NCBI GenBank assembly: GCA_041946685.1
Contig: JBHGAV010000001.1
Location: 1 to 64,000, forward strand
Length of the DNA stretch: 64,000 nucleotides
DNA from: JBHGAV01 sp041946685
GTDB taxonomy: Bacteria > Acidobacteriota > Terriglobia > Bryobacterales > Bryobacteraceae
Reading direction: 5' to 3'
Shown here: piece after piece, positions 1-10,418 of the stretch
Numbering within the stretch: the first letter of the stretch is position 1
How the letters are laid out: every line of letters starts with the position of its first letter
Position numbers and translations under genes: made by a program
Notes under the pieces: generated by a model
Told to the model about the DNA's origin: nothing
The model's input: the letters and a program-made list of their open reading frames with translations, nothing else
Database searches by the model: none

Positions 1-1041
1 TTTGCGGGCAAGCAGATCTGGGCGGAGACCGCCTGGGGGAGCCCGACCCTGTGGGCGGGGCCGGTGGCGCTGGACCGTTTGGGGTCCACGGTACGCCACT
101 TCCCGTACGGGGACGAACCCACCACGGCCGCCCAGGACCGGGTGAAGTTCGCGACCTACTACCGCGACTCGGCCTCGACCCTCGACTACGCCCGCAACCG
201 CTACTACGCCCGCTCCATCGGCAGGTTCACCTCGCCAGACCCGTACAAGGCCTCCGGCGGCCCCGCCGACTCGCAGAGTTGGAACCGCTACGCCTACGTC
301 CAGAACAATCCGGTGAATTTCGACGATCCGAGTGGACTGATTCGACAGAGGCCCGAGGACCCTCCCGTCGGCTATTGCCAGCTCAACCCGTTGGATATGT
401 TCTGCCGCCCAGGCTCGATGGGTATCAAAGGCGGCCCCGGGATCGCGGACACGCCGGACGGCATCTACGTCACGGTCGCAGAAGGTGTGCTTCCCAATGG
501 GCGGAAGAGAACACCTGAATGCGATTCTCTGCTGCCAGTCTCACCGACTGGCGACTTCAGCGGCAGTCTCACCGACAGCGTAATCGCGAGCATCCACAAG
601 GTGTCCGGTGGCGAAGCAACGTTGGCGGCGCTGGTCACTGTCACCTGGTGGGCAGAAAGCCGTTTCGCGATGTCGCCGGTTAACAACGGCCAAGCCTACG
701 GCCCACTGCAGATTACTCCTGGTTCCTGGGATGCATGGTTCGGCGATGCCGGTGTGACAGCGGACGCAGTTTTTGGTCCCGAAGCTGCCACAGCAAGGGG
801 TTCCAAGTTTGCGGGAAGCTCAACAGCAAACCTCTCGTTCGGCACCTATGTGTTGAAGACGCTGATGGGCAAGTACGATGCTGCTGATGCCGCCGGCTAT
901 TTTCGCGCCGGCGAAGGGAGTTGGGTAAATACTCCCGAGGGCAGGGCTGCGTTTGAGGGTCGAAAAGGCCACTACACGAACTGGACTAATGGCACAAACG
1001 GGCGGCTGACGGAGTTCTTTGAGAAATGCGTCAACTGGTAG
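1..1041 (+). CDS. RHS-repeat protein, C-terminal part with lysozyme-like tip (5' truncated)
   Basis: The frame is open from base 1, so the N-terminus lies outside the window. Codons from about 160 to 350 encode the conserved RHS-associated core end: LDYARNRYYARSIGRF, TSPDPY and, after a variable stretch, WNRYAYVQNNPVNFDDPSGL. Such cores form a shell around a variable C-terminal tip. Here the tip (about codons 120-346) contains AESRF, with its Glu at bases 655-657, followed by YGPLQITPGSW. That spacing matches the catalytic Glu and GLMQ-type motif of SLT/goose-lysozyme folds, so a peptidoglycan-cleaving toxin is likely. The core has almost only G or C at third positions while the tip is visibly richer in A/T, as expected for an exchangeable tip module. 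The stop overlaps the next start by 16 bases. RHS identity is secure; the enzymatic call is an inference. Confidence 0.85.
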   Translation, partial: FAGKQIWAETAWGSPTLWAGPVALDRLGSTVRHFPYGDEPTTAAQDRVKFATYYRDSASTLDYARNRYYARSIGRFTSPDPYKASGGPADSQSWNRYAYVQNNPVNFDDPSGLIRQRPEDPPVGYCQLNPLDMFCRPGSMGIKGGPGIADTPDGIYVTVAEGVLPNGRKRTPECDSLLPVSPTGDFSGSLTDSVIASIHKVSGGEATLAALVTVTWWAESRFAMSPVNNGQAYGPLQITPGSWDAWFGDAGVTADAVFGPEAATARGSKFAGSSTANLSFGTYVLKTLMGKYDAADAAGYFRAGEGSWVNTPEGRAAFEGRKGHYTNWTNGTNGRLTEFFEKCVNW

Positions 1042-1727
1042 CAACACTGCCACTCCTCGTCTCCTATCTCGCTTCAGGTCAGGTGGCCCGAGAGATGCCG
1101 CGTGCCTGCGAGGAAGTCGAAGGGCGTAGGTGGTGTGACGTGATTCTGCTCCAGGGTGGGATCGCGTATGCCGCCTCCGGTTGGCAGTCTGGTACTACGA
1201 CCGTTTACAGGACACTCGGAACCTACCGCGGAGACCTTCAGCCGTTAGTGTCGGCGCAAGAGGTCCCGGTTAACGACATTAGCTTCCGCTCTGGTGGGCG
1301 AGTGATTGTAGCCTGGGGATACGGAACGCCTCCCCGGTTGACCCGCCTTGCCTTTCGCCTCTACTTCTACTCCTCCCAAGGCAGTTTGGAGATGAAGGTG
1401 GAAGGTGACAACTTGTTGGAGCGGCTGGAGGGGGGTGATCTGTTCGGCTCTTCCGTTGATCTCCTGTTGCTCACAATGCGCGGCGAAAGCGGACCGTCAG
1501 TGATCAGCAAGGTGTGGCGCATCGAGGACACCAAAGAGCCAGAGGTTATTCTGTCGGTGCATGGCTCGATAAAGGGTGTTGAAAATCCTCGCGATGGCTC
1601 TGCTCCCGGATTGTGGATCGAATACGTGGTTCTGGGGGAGGGCGGATCCACGGATCGCTGGATCAAGGGCTTCTGGGAATGGGTTCCTCAATCCAAACGC
1701 TTCCGAGGGCCAGGTAGCCTGGAGTGA
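1026..1727 (+). CDS. Exported hypothetical protein, candidate immunity to the RHS tip
   Basis: This 233-residue protein starts inside the last 16 bases of the RHS gene, so the two are probably translationally coupled. Its N-terminus (MRQLVATLPLLVSYLASG) is a plausible signal peptide. The rest is rich in beta-type, alternating hydrophobic residues, with two Cys near residues 28 and 37 and no family I recognise. Immunity genes of polymorphic toxins normally lie directly after the toxin tip, and immunity to a cell-wall hydrolase must act in the periplasm, which fits an exported protein. Like the toxin tip, it uses more A/T at third codon positions than the rest of the window. The immunity role is inferred from position and export only. 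Confidence 0.6.
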   Translation: MRQLVATLPLLVSYLASGQVAREMPRACEEVEGRRWCDVILLQGGIAYAASGWQSGTTTVYRTLGTYRGDLQPLVSAQEVPVNDISFRSGGRVIVAWGYGTPPRLTRLAFRLYFYSSQGSLEMKVEGDNLLERLEGGDLFGSSVDLLLLTMRGESGPSVISKVWRIEDTKEPEVILSVHGSIKGVENPRDGSAPGLWIEYVVLGEGGSTDRWIKGFWEWVPQSKRFRGPGSLE

Positions 1728-2080
1728 AGCTCAGGTTGGCCGGGGCTGATCCCACGCTGCCACAACCAGCTTCGATCGTCTTGGCTGCGCCTGCCCCTCC
1801 GCCATGACTCTGCCGGCCTGGGCGCGGTTGACGAGGCTGTCGAGGACCACGCTCAGGGCCTTCTGGGCGCTTCTGAAGCCGTTGACCAGTCCCATCTGCC
1901 GCACTATGATCCTTGCGGGAACCAAGTAGTGCCCCACGGGCGCCGGGCTGCCGGACACACTTCTTGCCCAAAGAACCCATTTTGCGGATAACCCGCACGT
2001 AATCAACGCATTTCAGTGTCGCACACGGACCTGGGACCGAATCGGGCTGCGCGGCCGGAGAGCACAACCCACCCCAACCT
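1728..2080 (+). other. Intergenic region without a supported gene
   Basis: About 350 bases separate the RHS pair from the argC promoter. The minus strand has an open frame at 1731-2006 (91 codons) whose translation has a protein-like stretch (RIIVRQMGLVNGFRSAQKAL), but I see no Shine-Dalgarno site, no family resemblance and no clear codon preference. It could be a decayed fragment beside the exchangeable RHS tip. I see no tRNA, repeat or terminator here. Confidence 0.4.
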
Positions 2081-2081
2081 G

Positions 2082-2109
2082 TGCTATATTTATTCATGGA
2101 GGTGAATAA
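2082..2109 (+). promoter_or_regulatory. argC promoter with overlapping inverted repeat
   Basis: An extended -10 (TG-C-TATATT, 2082-2090) is followed by a perfect 7-base inverted repeat: TTATTCA (2090-2096), spacer TGGAGG, TGAATAA (2103-2109). The start of transcription should fall near 2097, inside the repeat, and the Shine-Dalgarno GGAGGTG lies in the spacer and right arm. The repeat could be an operator (ATTCA/TGAAT half-sites recall ArgR boxes, but in the opposite orientation) or an RNA hairpin that displays or hides the ribosome binding site. Confidence 0.55.
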
Positions 2110-2117
2110 TTAAACAT

Positions 2118-3125
2118 ATGGGCGTGCGCGTTGGGGTCATCGGATATCTCGGCTATGGTGGTGCGGAACTGGTGGGCATTCTCGGCCGCCACCCCGCCGT
2201 GGAGCACATGGTGCTGGAGGACCGCGCCGATGTCGCCGACCCGCCCCGCCCCAGGGGGTACAAGGGACACCAGCGCATTCAGGGCATGGCTGAGGCCGTC
2301 CAGCGCGAGCGGCTCGCCCTGGTCTTCCTCGCCACGCACCACGACGTCTCCATCCAACTGGTGCCACAGCTCCTCAAGACCGGCGCCAGGGTCGTCGATC
2401 TCAGCGCCGCATTCCGCCTGAGAACCCCCGAACGGTACGCCCGCTGGTATGGAGATACACACACCCAGCCGGAGCTGCTGGCCAGCGCCGTTTACGGCCT
2501 ACCGGAGTTCAACCGCGAGGCCGTCCGCACGGCCACCCTCCTCGCCAACCCGGGCTGCTACCCGACGGCCGTGAATCTGGCCCTACGCCCGCTCGTCGAG
2601 GCCGGGGTCATCGACCGCTCCGCGGGCATCGTTTGCGACGCCAAGAGCGGCGTGAGCGGAGCCGGCCGCAAGCCCACCCTCAAGACCAGCTTCTGCGAAG
2701 TCACGGGGAATTTCTCCGCATACTCCATCCTCGGCCACCGCCACGTCCCGGAAGTGCTGTTGACGAGCGGCCTGGAGGAGGCCGAGTTCAGTTTCACCGC
2801 CCACCTGCTTCCGGTGGAGCGAGGGATCCTGGAGACCATCTACTTCCGGGTGAACCCCGGCCACGATTCCGCGTCGCTTCTGAACGTCTACGAGAAGCGC
2901 TATCAGGGCGAGCCCTTCGTGCGGCTGTACGATCCGGGCCACATGCCGGACCTGCACGCGATCGCGCGCACCAACTTCTGCGACATCGGCGTGAAGGTGG
3001 ACGCGGCCACCCGGCGCGCGGTGGTGGTCGCCGCCATCGACAATCTGGTGAAGGGCGCCGCCGGACAGGCGGTCCAGAACATGAACCTCATGCTGGGGCG
3101 GCCAGAGACCGAGGGGCTGCTGTGA
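2118..3125 (+). CDS. argC: N-acetyl-gamma-glutamyl-phosphate reductase
   Basis: ArgC reduces N-acetylglutamyl 5-phosphate to the semialdehyde with NADPH, the third step of arginine synthesis in the cytoplasm. The 335-residue length is normal. The N-terminus (VGVIGYLGYGGAEL) is the Rossmann dinucleotide loop, and NPGCYPTA carries the catalytic Cys (about residue 147). AKSGVSGAGR and the HRHVPEV stretch are also typical. The ATG at 2118 has a strong GGAGGTG upstream. It heads an argC-argB-argA run and overlaps argB by four bases (GTGA). One small deviation is YLGYGG in place of the usual ATGYTG at the nucleotide loop. Confidence 0.95.
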   Translation: MGVRVGVIGYLGYGGAELVGILGRHPAVEHMVLEDRADVADPPRPRGYKGHQRIQGMAEAVQRERLALVFLATHHDVSIQLVPQLLKTGARVVDLSAAFRLRTPERYARWYGDTHTQPELLASAVYGLPEFNREAVRTATLLANPGCYPTAVNLALRPLVEAGVIDRSAGIVCDAKSGVSGAGRKPTLKTSFCEVTGNFSAYSILGHRHVPEVLLTSGLEEAEFSFTAHLLPVERGILETIYFRVNPGHDSASLLNVYEKRYQGEPFVRLYDPGHMPDLHAIARTNFCDIGVKVDAATRRAVVVAAIDNLVKGAAGQAVQNMNLMLGRPETEGLL

Positions 3126-3895
3126 AGCTGCTGGTCAAGCTCGGGGGAACGCTGCTCGACGCTGACGAGAGCCGGGCTCGGCTCGCCCGCGAGCTGGCCC
3201 AGGTCGCGCGCCAGGGGCACCATCTGGTGGTCGTTCATGGAGGCGGAAAGCAGATGACCCGCTTCCTCGGCCAGATGGGCGTGGAGAGCCGCTTCATCGA
3301 CGGCCTCAGGGTGACGACGCCCGAGACCATCGACGCCGTGCTCAAGGTCTTCGCTGGCAGCGTGAACAAGCAGCTCGTCGCCGCTCTGATCGAAGCCGGC
3401 GCCGAGGCCGTGGGCCTGTCCGGGATCGACGGCTGCCTCGTCGAGGCCGAGTTGCTGCGCGCCGATCTCGGCCAGGTGGGCCGCCCGGTCCGGGCCAACG
3501 CGAGGCTGCTCGATTGCCTGCTCGCGGGCGGTTTCCTCCCCGTGGTCGCCTGCGTCGCCGGGGACCGCCAGGGCCGGATCTACAACGTCAACGCCGACCA
3601 GATGGCCGTCGCCTGCGCCGCCGCCTTCCAGGCGGACAAGCTGGTGTTCCTGACCGACGTGGACGGCGTGCTCGGGGCCGATAAGCAGCGGATTCCACTC
3701 CTCAGTCTGAGCGCGGCCGAAGCGCTCATTGCCGGCGGGGTGGCGACCGGCGGAATGCAGGCCAAGCTCACCTCGGCAGGCCAGGCCATCCGCGAGGGCG
3801 TCCCCGAAGTCATCATCGCGCCCGGCGCCGCCGAGGGGGGCCTGGGACGCCTGCTGGGCGGAGAGGCGCTGGGCACTCGCATGGTGAGAGGGTAG
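3122..3895 (+). CDS. argB: Acetylglutamate kinase
   Basis: ArgB phosphorylates N-acetylglutamate with ATP, the second step of arginine synthesis. The protein has 257 residues from a GTG start that overlaps the argC stop (GTGA), which fixes the start and implies coupling. VKLGGTLLD near the N-terminus is the amino acid kinase phosphate-binding loop and HGGGKQM (residues 39-45) binds the substrate. YNVNADQMAVACA and FLTDVDGVL are the expected ATP-domain motifs. The gene order argC-argB-argA puts three early steps in one unit; argJ/argD/argF are not in the window. Confidence 0.95.
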   Translation: MKLLVKLGGTLLDADESRARLARELAQVARQGHHLVVVHGGGKQMTRFLGQMGVESRFIDGLRVTTPETIDAVLKVFAGSVNKQLVAALIEAGAEAVGLSGIDGCLVEAELLRADLGQVGRPVRANARLLDCLLAGGFLPVVACVAGDRQGRIYNVNADQMAVACAAAFQADKLVFLTDVDGVLGADKQRIPLLSLSAAEALIAGGVATGGMQAKLTSAGQAIREGVPEVIIAPGAAEGGLGRLLGGEALGTRMVRG

Positions 3896-3899
3896 ATCC

Positions 3900-4466
3900 A
3901 TGAGCTTCCTGGTGCGCAAGGCCATGCTCTCCGACGTACGGCCCCTGGTCAAGCTCATCAACGAGTATGCCGCCCAGGGGATCATGCTCCCTCGGACCGA
4001 GTTCGAGCTGGCCGAGAACGTTCGCGACTTCACGGTTGCCGAGGTGGACGGCGAAGTGGCGGGTTGCGGTGCGCTACATTTCTACGGCCTGCGGACGGGG
4101 GAGGTACGCTCTCTAGCTGTTCACCCTGACCGCAAGAAGCTCGGCATTGGCCGTGGGGTGGTCGAGGCTCTGGAGTCGGAGGCGCTCGATCACGGCCTCA
4201 TCTCTGTCTTCGCGTTCACCTACATTCCCGGCTTCTTCTCCAAGCTCGGATACGTCGAGGTGGACCGCCGTCAACTTCCGGCCAAGGTTTGGAAGGACTG
4301 CCTGCGCTGTCCTAAGCTCCAGTGCTGCGATGAGATCGCGATGCAGAAGCAGATACGCCCGCCGGACGCCTCTACCCCACTTTGCGGGGAGGAGGTAGGG
4401 ACGGAGGCGGGCACCAACGGTCTGTTCATCGTGCCGGCCGTGAGCGGGCCGGGGCGTCTCCGGTAA
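3900..4466 (+). CDS. argA: N-acetylglutamate synthase, stand-alone GNAT type
   Basis: This 188-residue GNAT protein probably acetylates glutamate with acetyl-CoA, the first committed step of arginine synthesis. VRSLAVHPDRKKLGIGRG is the acetyl-CoA-binding motif, and the end of the domain (LPAKVWKDCLRCPKLQCCDE) is typical of short, kinase-domain-free synthases such as mycobacterial Rv2747, not of classical E. coli ArgA. It begins four bases after argB, so the operon location supports the role. The last 35 residues are low in structure and could be a lineage-specific tail. Confidence 0.85.
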   Translation: MSFLVRKAMLSDVRPLVKLINEYAAQGIMLPRTEFELAENVRDFTVAEVDGEVAGCGALHFYGLRTGEVRSLAVHPDRKKLGIGRGVVEALESEALDHGLISVFAFTYIPGFFSKLGYVEVDRRQLPAKVWKDCLRCPKLQCCDEIAMQKQIRPPDASTPLCGEEVGTEAGTNGLFIVPAVSGPGRLR

Positions 4467-4475
4467 AGACCTTAG

Positions 4476-4505
4476 GAAACCTCGCCGATTCCCTGAGAAA
4501 CCTCG
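4476..4505 (+). repeat. Direct repeat GAAACCTCG, spaced 21 bases
   Basis: GAAACCTCG occurs at 4476-4484 and again at 4497-4505, 21 bases apart start to start (two helical turns), in the gap between argA and the molybdopterin-domain gene. The second copy can also pair with the upstream CCCTGAG. It may be a regulator site or chance; nothing else in the 71-base gap stands out. Confidence 0.3.
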
Positions 4506-4537
4506 GGCGGGCGGCCCACCTACTCTCAGTAAGAACC

Positions 4538-5509
4538 ATGAGAGCGCAACCCGTCGATGTCAAGGAATCAACCGGCCGGATTCTCTGCTGCACCGTGTTT
4601 CGCCCCGGAGGAAAGAAGCTGCTCGCCAAGGGCCACCTGTTGAGCGAGGAGGACGTGCGGCTCCTCGAGACGGAAGGCATGCAGCGCATTTGGGTCACCC
4701 AGCTCGAGGAAGGGGAGGTCGGGGAGGACGAGGCGGTGATGATGGTCGCCGGCGAGGTTGGGTGCGGCTCATTGGAGATCCGGCTGGCGGCGGGCGGCCG
4801 CGCCAACCTCGTCGCCACCGAGCCGTGCTGCGTGCTGCTCGACGACGAGCTTCTGAGGCAGATCAACTGCACCGGGAGCACGGTGATCGCCACGCTGCCC
4901 AACTTCAGCTACGCCGCACCGGAGACGCGCGTGGCCACGGTGAAGAGCGCCCCGTTTGCCGTCGCGCGCGCGGAACTGGAGGCGATGGTCTCGATCCTGA
5001 GGGAGCGGGGCCCCATCCTTCAAGCCCGGCCGATTCGCAATCCCTTGGTCGCCGTCCTCTATTCCGACACGATCGCGGGCGACCGCGCTCGCCAGCTCTT
5101 CGAGAGCATCATGCTCCAGCGGCTGGAGCGGTTCGGGACCACAGCCCGGTACTCCCTCTCCTGCCTGGAGCAGGAGGAGACCGTCGCGCGCGCGCTCCTG
5201 CACATGGTGCGGAGCAAGCCGGCGGCTGTGGTAATCGCTTCCACAACCGCGCCGGCCGGACCGGAGGACGTGGTGGGCCGCGCCTTGCAGCGCATCGGCT
5301 GCCACCTGGAGCGCTTCCTGGCGCCCGTGGAGCCGGGGAACCTGCTACTGCTGGCCTACAAAGACGACGTCCCGATCGTCTGCGCGCCGGGCTGTTACCG
5401 CTCGGTCAAGCCGAATGTGGTGGACCTGCTGCTGCCGCCGCTGCTGGCGCGGTACCGCATGTCGGGCTGGGAAGTGGCCTGCCTGGGACACGGGGGTCTC
5501 CTGGGTTGA
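4538..5509 (+). CDS. Molybdopterin-binding (MoeA/MogA-fold) domain protein
   Basis: The 323-residue protein appears to have an N-terminal beta-rich region and a C-terminal MoCF-type molybdopterin-binding domain: VAVLYSDTIAGDRARQ begins the Rossmann-like fold and VVIASTTAPAGPEDVVGRAL resembles the GGTGxGPxD active loop, here altered to TTAPAGPED. PGNLLLLAYKDDVPIVCAPGC matches the proline-rich ligand loop. The family is known next to molybdenum hydroxylase genes, but none is visible here. The start at 4538 is chosen because the frame upstream runs back into argA and looks like shadow sequence; the Shine-Dalgarno is weak (TAAGAA). Substrate and role are unknown. Confidence 0.65.
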   Translation: MRAQPVDVKESTGRILCCTVFRPGGKKLLAKGHLLSEEDVRLLETEGMQRIWVTQLEEGEVGEDEAVMMVAGEVGCGSLEIRLAAGGRANLVATEPCCVLLDDELLRQINCTGSTVIATLPNFSYAAPETRVATVKSAPFAVARAELEAMVSILRERGPILQARPIRNPLVAVLYSDTIAGDRARQLFESIMLQRLERFGTTARYSLSCLEQEETVARALLHMVRSKPAAVVIASTTAPAGPEDVVGRALQRIGCHLERFLAPVEPGNLLLLAYKDDVPIVCAPGCYRSVKPNVVDLLLPPLLARYRMSGWEVACLGHGGLLG

Positions 5510-5510
5510 T

Positions 5511-5531
5511 ACAATAGCGCCTTGCTATTGT
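5511..5531 (+). terminator. Stem-loop directly after the molybdopterin-domain gene
   Basis: A perfect 8-base stem, ACAATAGC and GCTATTGT, encloses a 5-base loop and begins one base after the stop codon. There is no U-run after it, so it may be an mRNA 3'-end stabiliser or a weak terminator. Confidence 0.5.
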
Positions 5532-5559
5532 CGGTCATTCAACCCCTTGGAGACCTGCG

Positions 5560-5958
5560 GTGAAAGTGCTGCACTCGCTTGTTCGGCTGTTCTCATATGC
5601 CTTCCATGCCTTCGTCCTCTTTATTGCGTCGGCGATGGCGGTAATCACCAGCGCCAGCGGGCCTCAGACCGTGAACTTCGATGCGCTGCCCGTACCGGCG
5701 ACGATGCTCCCGTACGGACTGGCGGCGCTGGCGGTCGTTGGTGCAATCATCCTGTTGCTTGCGGTGAGGGGGAAGGCCCAGGCGCTTTACCGCCTGTGGA
5801 GCCTGCTGGTACTGGCGCTGGTCGTCCGGTTCTTCTTCTTCGGCAGCTACAGATTCACGCCGGGCGCGGGCGATTTCACCATCGCGTTGCTCGTCGTCGG
5901 GTGCGCGGCGATCGCCTTCTTCGGTGCGGGGATTAAGGTGGCGGCCAGCCACCGCTAG
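5560..5958 (+). CDS. Small integral membrane protein, unknown
   Basis: The 132-residue protein starts at a GTG and has four hydrophobic segments (about residues 12-30, 48-68, 78-97 and 106-127) with a short loop between the first pair. The second and third segments are joined by a basic stretch (RGKAQALYR). No enzymatic motif is seen. It follows a stem-loop and precedes an exported protein on the same strand, so a shared envelope role is possible. I do not recognise the family. Confidence 0.7.
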   Translation: MKVLHSLVRLFSYAFHAFVLFIASAMAVITSASGPQTVNFDALPVPATMLPYGLAALAVVGAIILLLAVRGKAQALYRLWSLLVLALVVRFFFFGSYRFTPGAGDFTIALLVVGCAAIAFFGAGIKVAASHR

Positions 5959-6018
5959 CGGCTCGTGGCCGGCGGCTTTCGGAAACGCCAGGCGGCAGGG
6001 GAGCGTCAAAGGGGGCGT

Positions 6019-6645
6019 ATGAAAGCGTTCATAGCGCTGTTGGTGGTAGCTGCGGCGACGCCGCTGGCGGCTCAATCGCGCTACCCGAAGCACAACTTCA
6101 CGATCGGCGCGGGCGCGGGTCTTCCCGGCGGGGAACTTTCCGGACCGTTCAGCAACAGGCCCGGGATTTCCGTTGGTTACGGCTACCGGGTTCTCAATTA
6201 CCTTCAGGTCGACGGCGGCCTGGACACGGTTTTCGGCGCGGCGGGCGTGCGCGCCTTCCTTCCCACTGAGCTGGGTTACCTCCGGATTCGCGACTTCCAG
6301 TGGCTGCTTCCATTCGGGGGCCGGCTGGTCCTGCCGGTGAGCGGGGGCCGCCTGCTGCTGTCGGGCGGAGGCGGAGGCGCCTACATGCGCTATTCGGAGC
6401 GGCTGAGACAGCCCAGTTCCTATTACCGGTTTGAATGCCCCGATTGCACCTCGCGCAGCGGCTGGGGAAACTACGCGCTGGCCTCAGCCAGCATGGCGCT
6501 GGACCACTACCAGCGCTTCCGGGTGGGAGTGACGGCCAAGCTCTACCGCGGGCACACCGACGGGGCGGCCCTGGGCGCCCTGCCTGCGGTGGAGACGCTC
6601 GACCGCTGGATCAACATCTTCGCCGATTTCACCGTCAGCTTCTGA
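6019..6645 (+). CDS. Exported beta-barrel-like protein
   Basis: From the ATG at 6019 the 208-residue protein has a clean signal peptide (MKAFIALLVVAAATPLAAQ). The mature part has alternating aromatic and glycine-rich strands and ends in FADFTVSF, an outer-membrane-barrel type C-terminus (terminal Phe). The upstream in-frame start at 5965 would place 18 basic residues before the signal peptide and is unlikely. CPDC near residue 140 may form a disulphide or a metal site. A small outer membrane protein of unknown function is the best description. It ends ten bases from the convergent pilin gene. Confidence 0.65.
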   Translation: MKAFIALLVVAAATPLAAQSRYPKHNFTIGAGAGLPGGELSGPFSNRPGISVGYGYRVLNYLQVDGGLDTVFGAAGVRAFLPTELGYLRIRDFQWLLPFGGRLVLPVSGGRLLLSGGGGGAYMRYSERLRQPSSYYRFECPDCTSRSGWGNYALASASMALDHYQRFRVGVTAKLYRGHTDGAALGALPAVETLDRWINIFADFTVSF

Positions 6646-6655
6646 CCCCGGACCG

Positions 6656-7126
6656 CTACTTGATCTCCGGGCTGGTGGCGGTGGGCGCGTCGGCGCCCCA
6701 GTTCTCGCGTAGGACCATGGTCTGGTCGGAGTAGAAGCTCCGCCTTCCGGTGTTGTTGAAAGCCGTGGGCATGGCGATCACCCTGTATCCGGTCTGCGTC
6801 AATTCCACAGAGAACTTGTAGCCCCCCTTGACTCCCGACGCCAGATCGGCGGGAATCAGATTGGCGGCGGACGGTCCTTCCTGGCCGCTGGTCGGAGGAC
6901 CCAGTTCGGCCAGCGTCGCGGCGTACTTGCCGAACTGGGAGGAGTACTGGGTCTGCGCAGTGTGGATCGTCCGGATGGCGCCCATGGCCGCCGTCTCCCT
7001 GGCATTCATCAGGTACTGGCTGAACTTGGGGGCGGCCGCGCTGATGAGCACCACGATGATGGCGATGACGATCAGCAGCTCGATCAGGGTGAAGCCCCGG
7101 CGCCTGCGGCTTTGGACCATTCGCAT
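6656..7126 (-). CDS. Type IV prepilin/pseudopilin
   Basis: The 156-residue protein carries a prepilin peptidase site (RRRRGFTLIELL, cleavage after Gly, Glu at +5) followed by the hydrophobic N-methylated helix. The rest is a short pilin-like domain with one alpha spine and a beta region. The ATG at 7126 lies 12 bases from an AAGGAG; a GTG at 7147 would put that site inside the gene. No assembly ATPase, platform protein or peptidase lies next to it, so its machinery is encoded elsewhere. A type II secretion minor pseudopilin is the alternative. Confidence 0.85.
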   Translation of the reverse strand: MRMVQSRRRRGFTLIELLIVIAIIVVLISAAAPKFSQYLMNARETAAMGAIRTIHTAQTQYSSQFGKYAATLAELGPPTSGQEGPSAANLIPADLASGVKGGYKFSVELTQTGYRVIAMPTAFNNTGRRSFYSDQTMVLRENWGADAPTATSPEIK

Positions 7127-7167
7127 AACGTACACGCTCTCCTTCACAGTATGACGCCTCCGCCGGG

Positions 7168-9646
<2,479 letters not shown>

Positions 9647-10387
9647 TCATCCCGCCGCCAATTGTTCCACGACCAGAGCGGACACGCGTCTCAGATCCTC
9701 CGGGGTGTCCACCCCCAGAGAGTCATACCCGGTTTCCACAACCCGGATTTTGAAGCCGTTCTCAAGAGCCCGCAACTGCTCCAGTTTCTCGGTCTCCTCC
9801 AGGGGGCCCACGGGCAGGCGGGAGTAACCGGCGAGAAACGCCTTCCGGTACACGTACAACCCGATGTGCTTGAAGTGAGCCGGCTCACCGGAGCGGGCGA
9901 AGGGAATCGGCGACCGGGAGAAGTAGATCGCATTTCCCCCAAGGTCGGTGACCACTTTGACCACGTTCGGATTGCCGAGCTCGGCCGGGTCGCCGATCCG
10001 TTTCTTCAGGGTACCCATGGGCGCGTCTTCCGACTCCAGCAACGCGCGCGCCGCGGCGTCGATCGCCGCCGGATCGATCAGCGGCTCATCTCCCTGGATA
10101 TTGACGACGATGCCGGCGGGGTCTCCGGCGGCCACCTCGGCAGCGCGGTCGGTGCCGGAAGGATGGTCGGCCCGGGTCATGCGCACATCCGCGCCAAAGG
10201 CCCGCGCGGCCGCGAGGATTCTCTCGTCGTCGGTGGCGATCACCAGCCGGCTAAGGCTGCATGCGCGCGAAGCCCTCTCCCACACGTGCTGAAGCATGGT
10301 TTTCCCGGCGATGAGGGCGAGTGCTTTGCCGGGGAAGCGGGAGGAAGCGTAGCGGGCGGGAATAACGCCCAGTATCTCCTGCGGCAC
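9647..10387 (-). CDS. kdsB: 3-deoxy-manno-octulosonate cytidylyltransferase
   Basis: KdsB couples CTP to Kdo to give CMP-Kdo for lipid A glycosylation. The 246-residue protein has the nucleotide loop ([13 protein letters not shown]), [25 protein letters not shown] and the HIGLYVYR motif, all standard. The start is GTG at 10387; an extended -10 ends only five bases upstream (10393), so the mRNA probably begins at or next to the start codon. It heads kdsB-pyrG-kdsA. Confidence 0.95.
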   Translation of the reverse strand: MPQEILGVIPARYASSRFPGKALALIAGKTMLQHVWERASRACSLSRLVIATDDERILAAARAFGADVRMTRADHPSGTDRAAEVAAGDPAGIVVNIQGDEPLIDPAAIDAAARALLESEDAPMGTLKKRIGDPAELGNPNVVKVVTDLGGNAIYFSRSPIPFARSGEPAHFKHIGLYVYRKAFLAGYSRLPVGPLEETEKLEQLRALENGFKIRVVETGYDSLGVDTPEDLRRVSALVVEQLAAG

Positions 10388-10392
10388 GTTCG

Positions 10393-10401
10393 ATCATAGC
10401 A
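10393..10401 (-). promoter_or_regulatory. Extended -10 of the kdsB operon
   Basis: On the minus strand TG-C-TATGAT spans 10401 to 10393. No -35 is recognisable. The gap to the kdsB GTG is five bases, pointing to a leaderless or nearly leaderless transcript. Confidence 0.6.
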
Positions 10402-10418
10402 TGAAACCAGCGGCCTTG

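Noticed and set aside
1731..2006. A 91-codon minus-strand frame after the RHS pair
   Set aside because: No ribosome site, no family resemblance and no conserved motif; kept only as a remark on the intergenic stretch.
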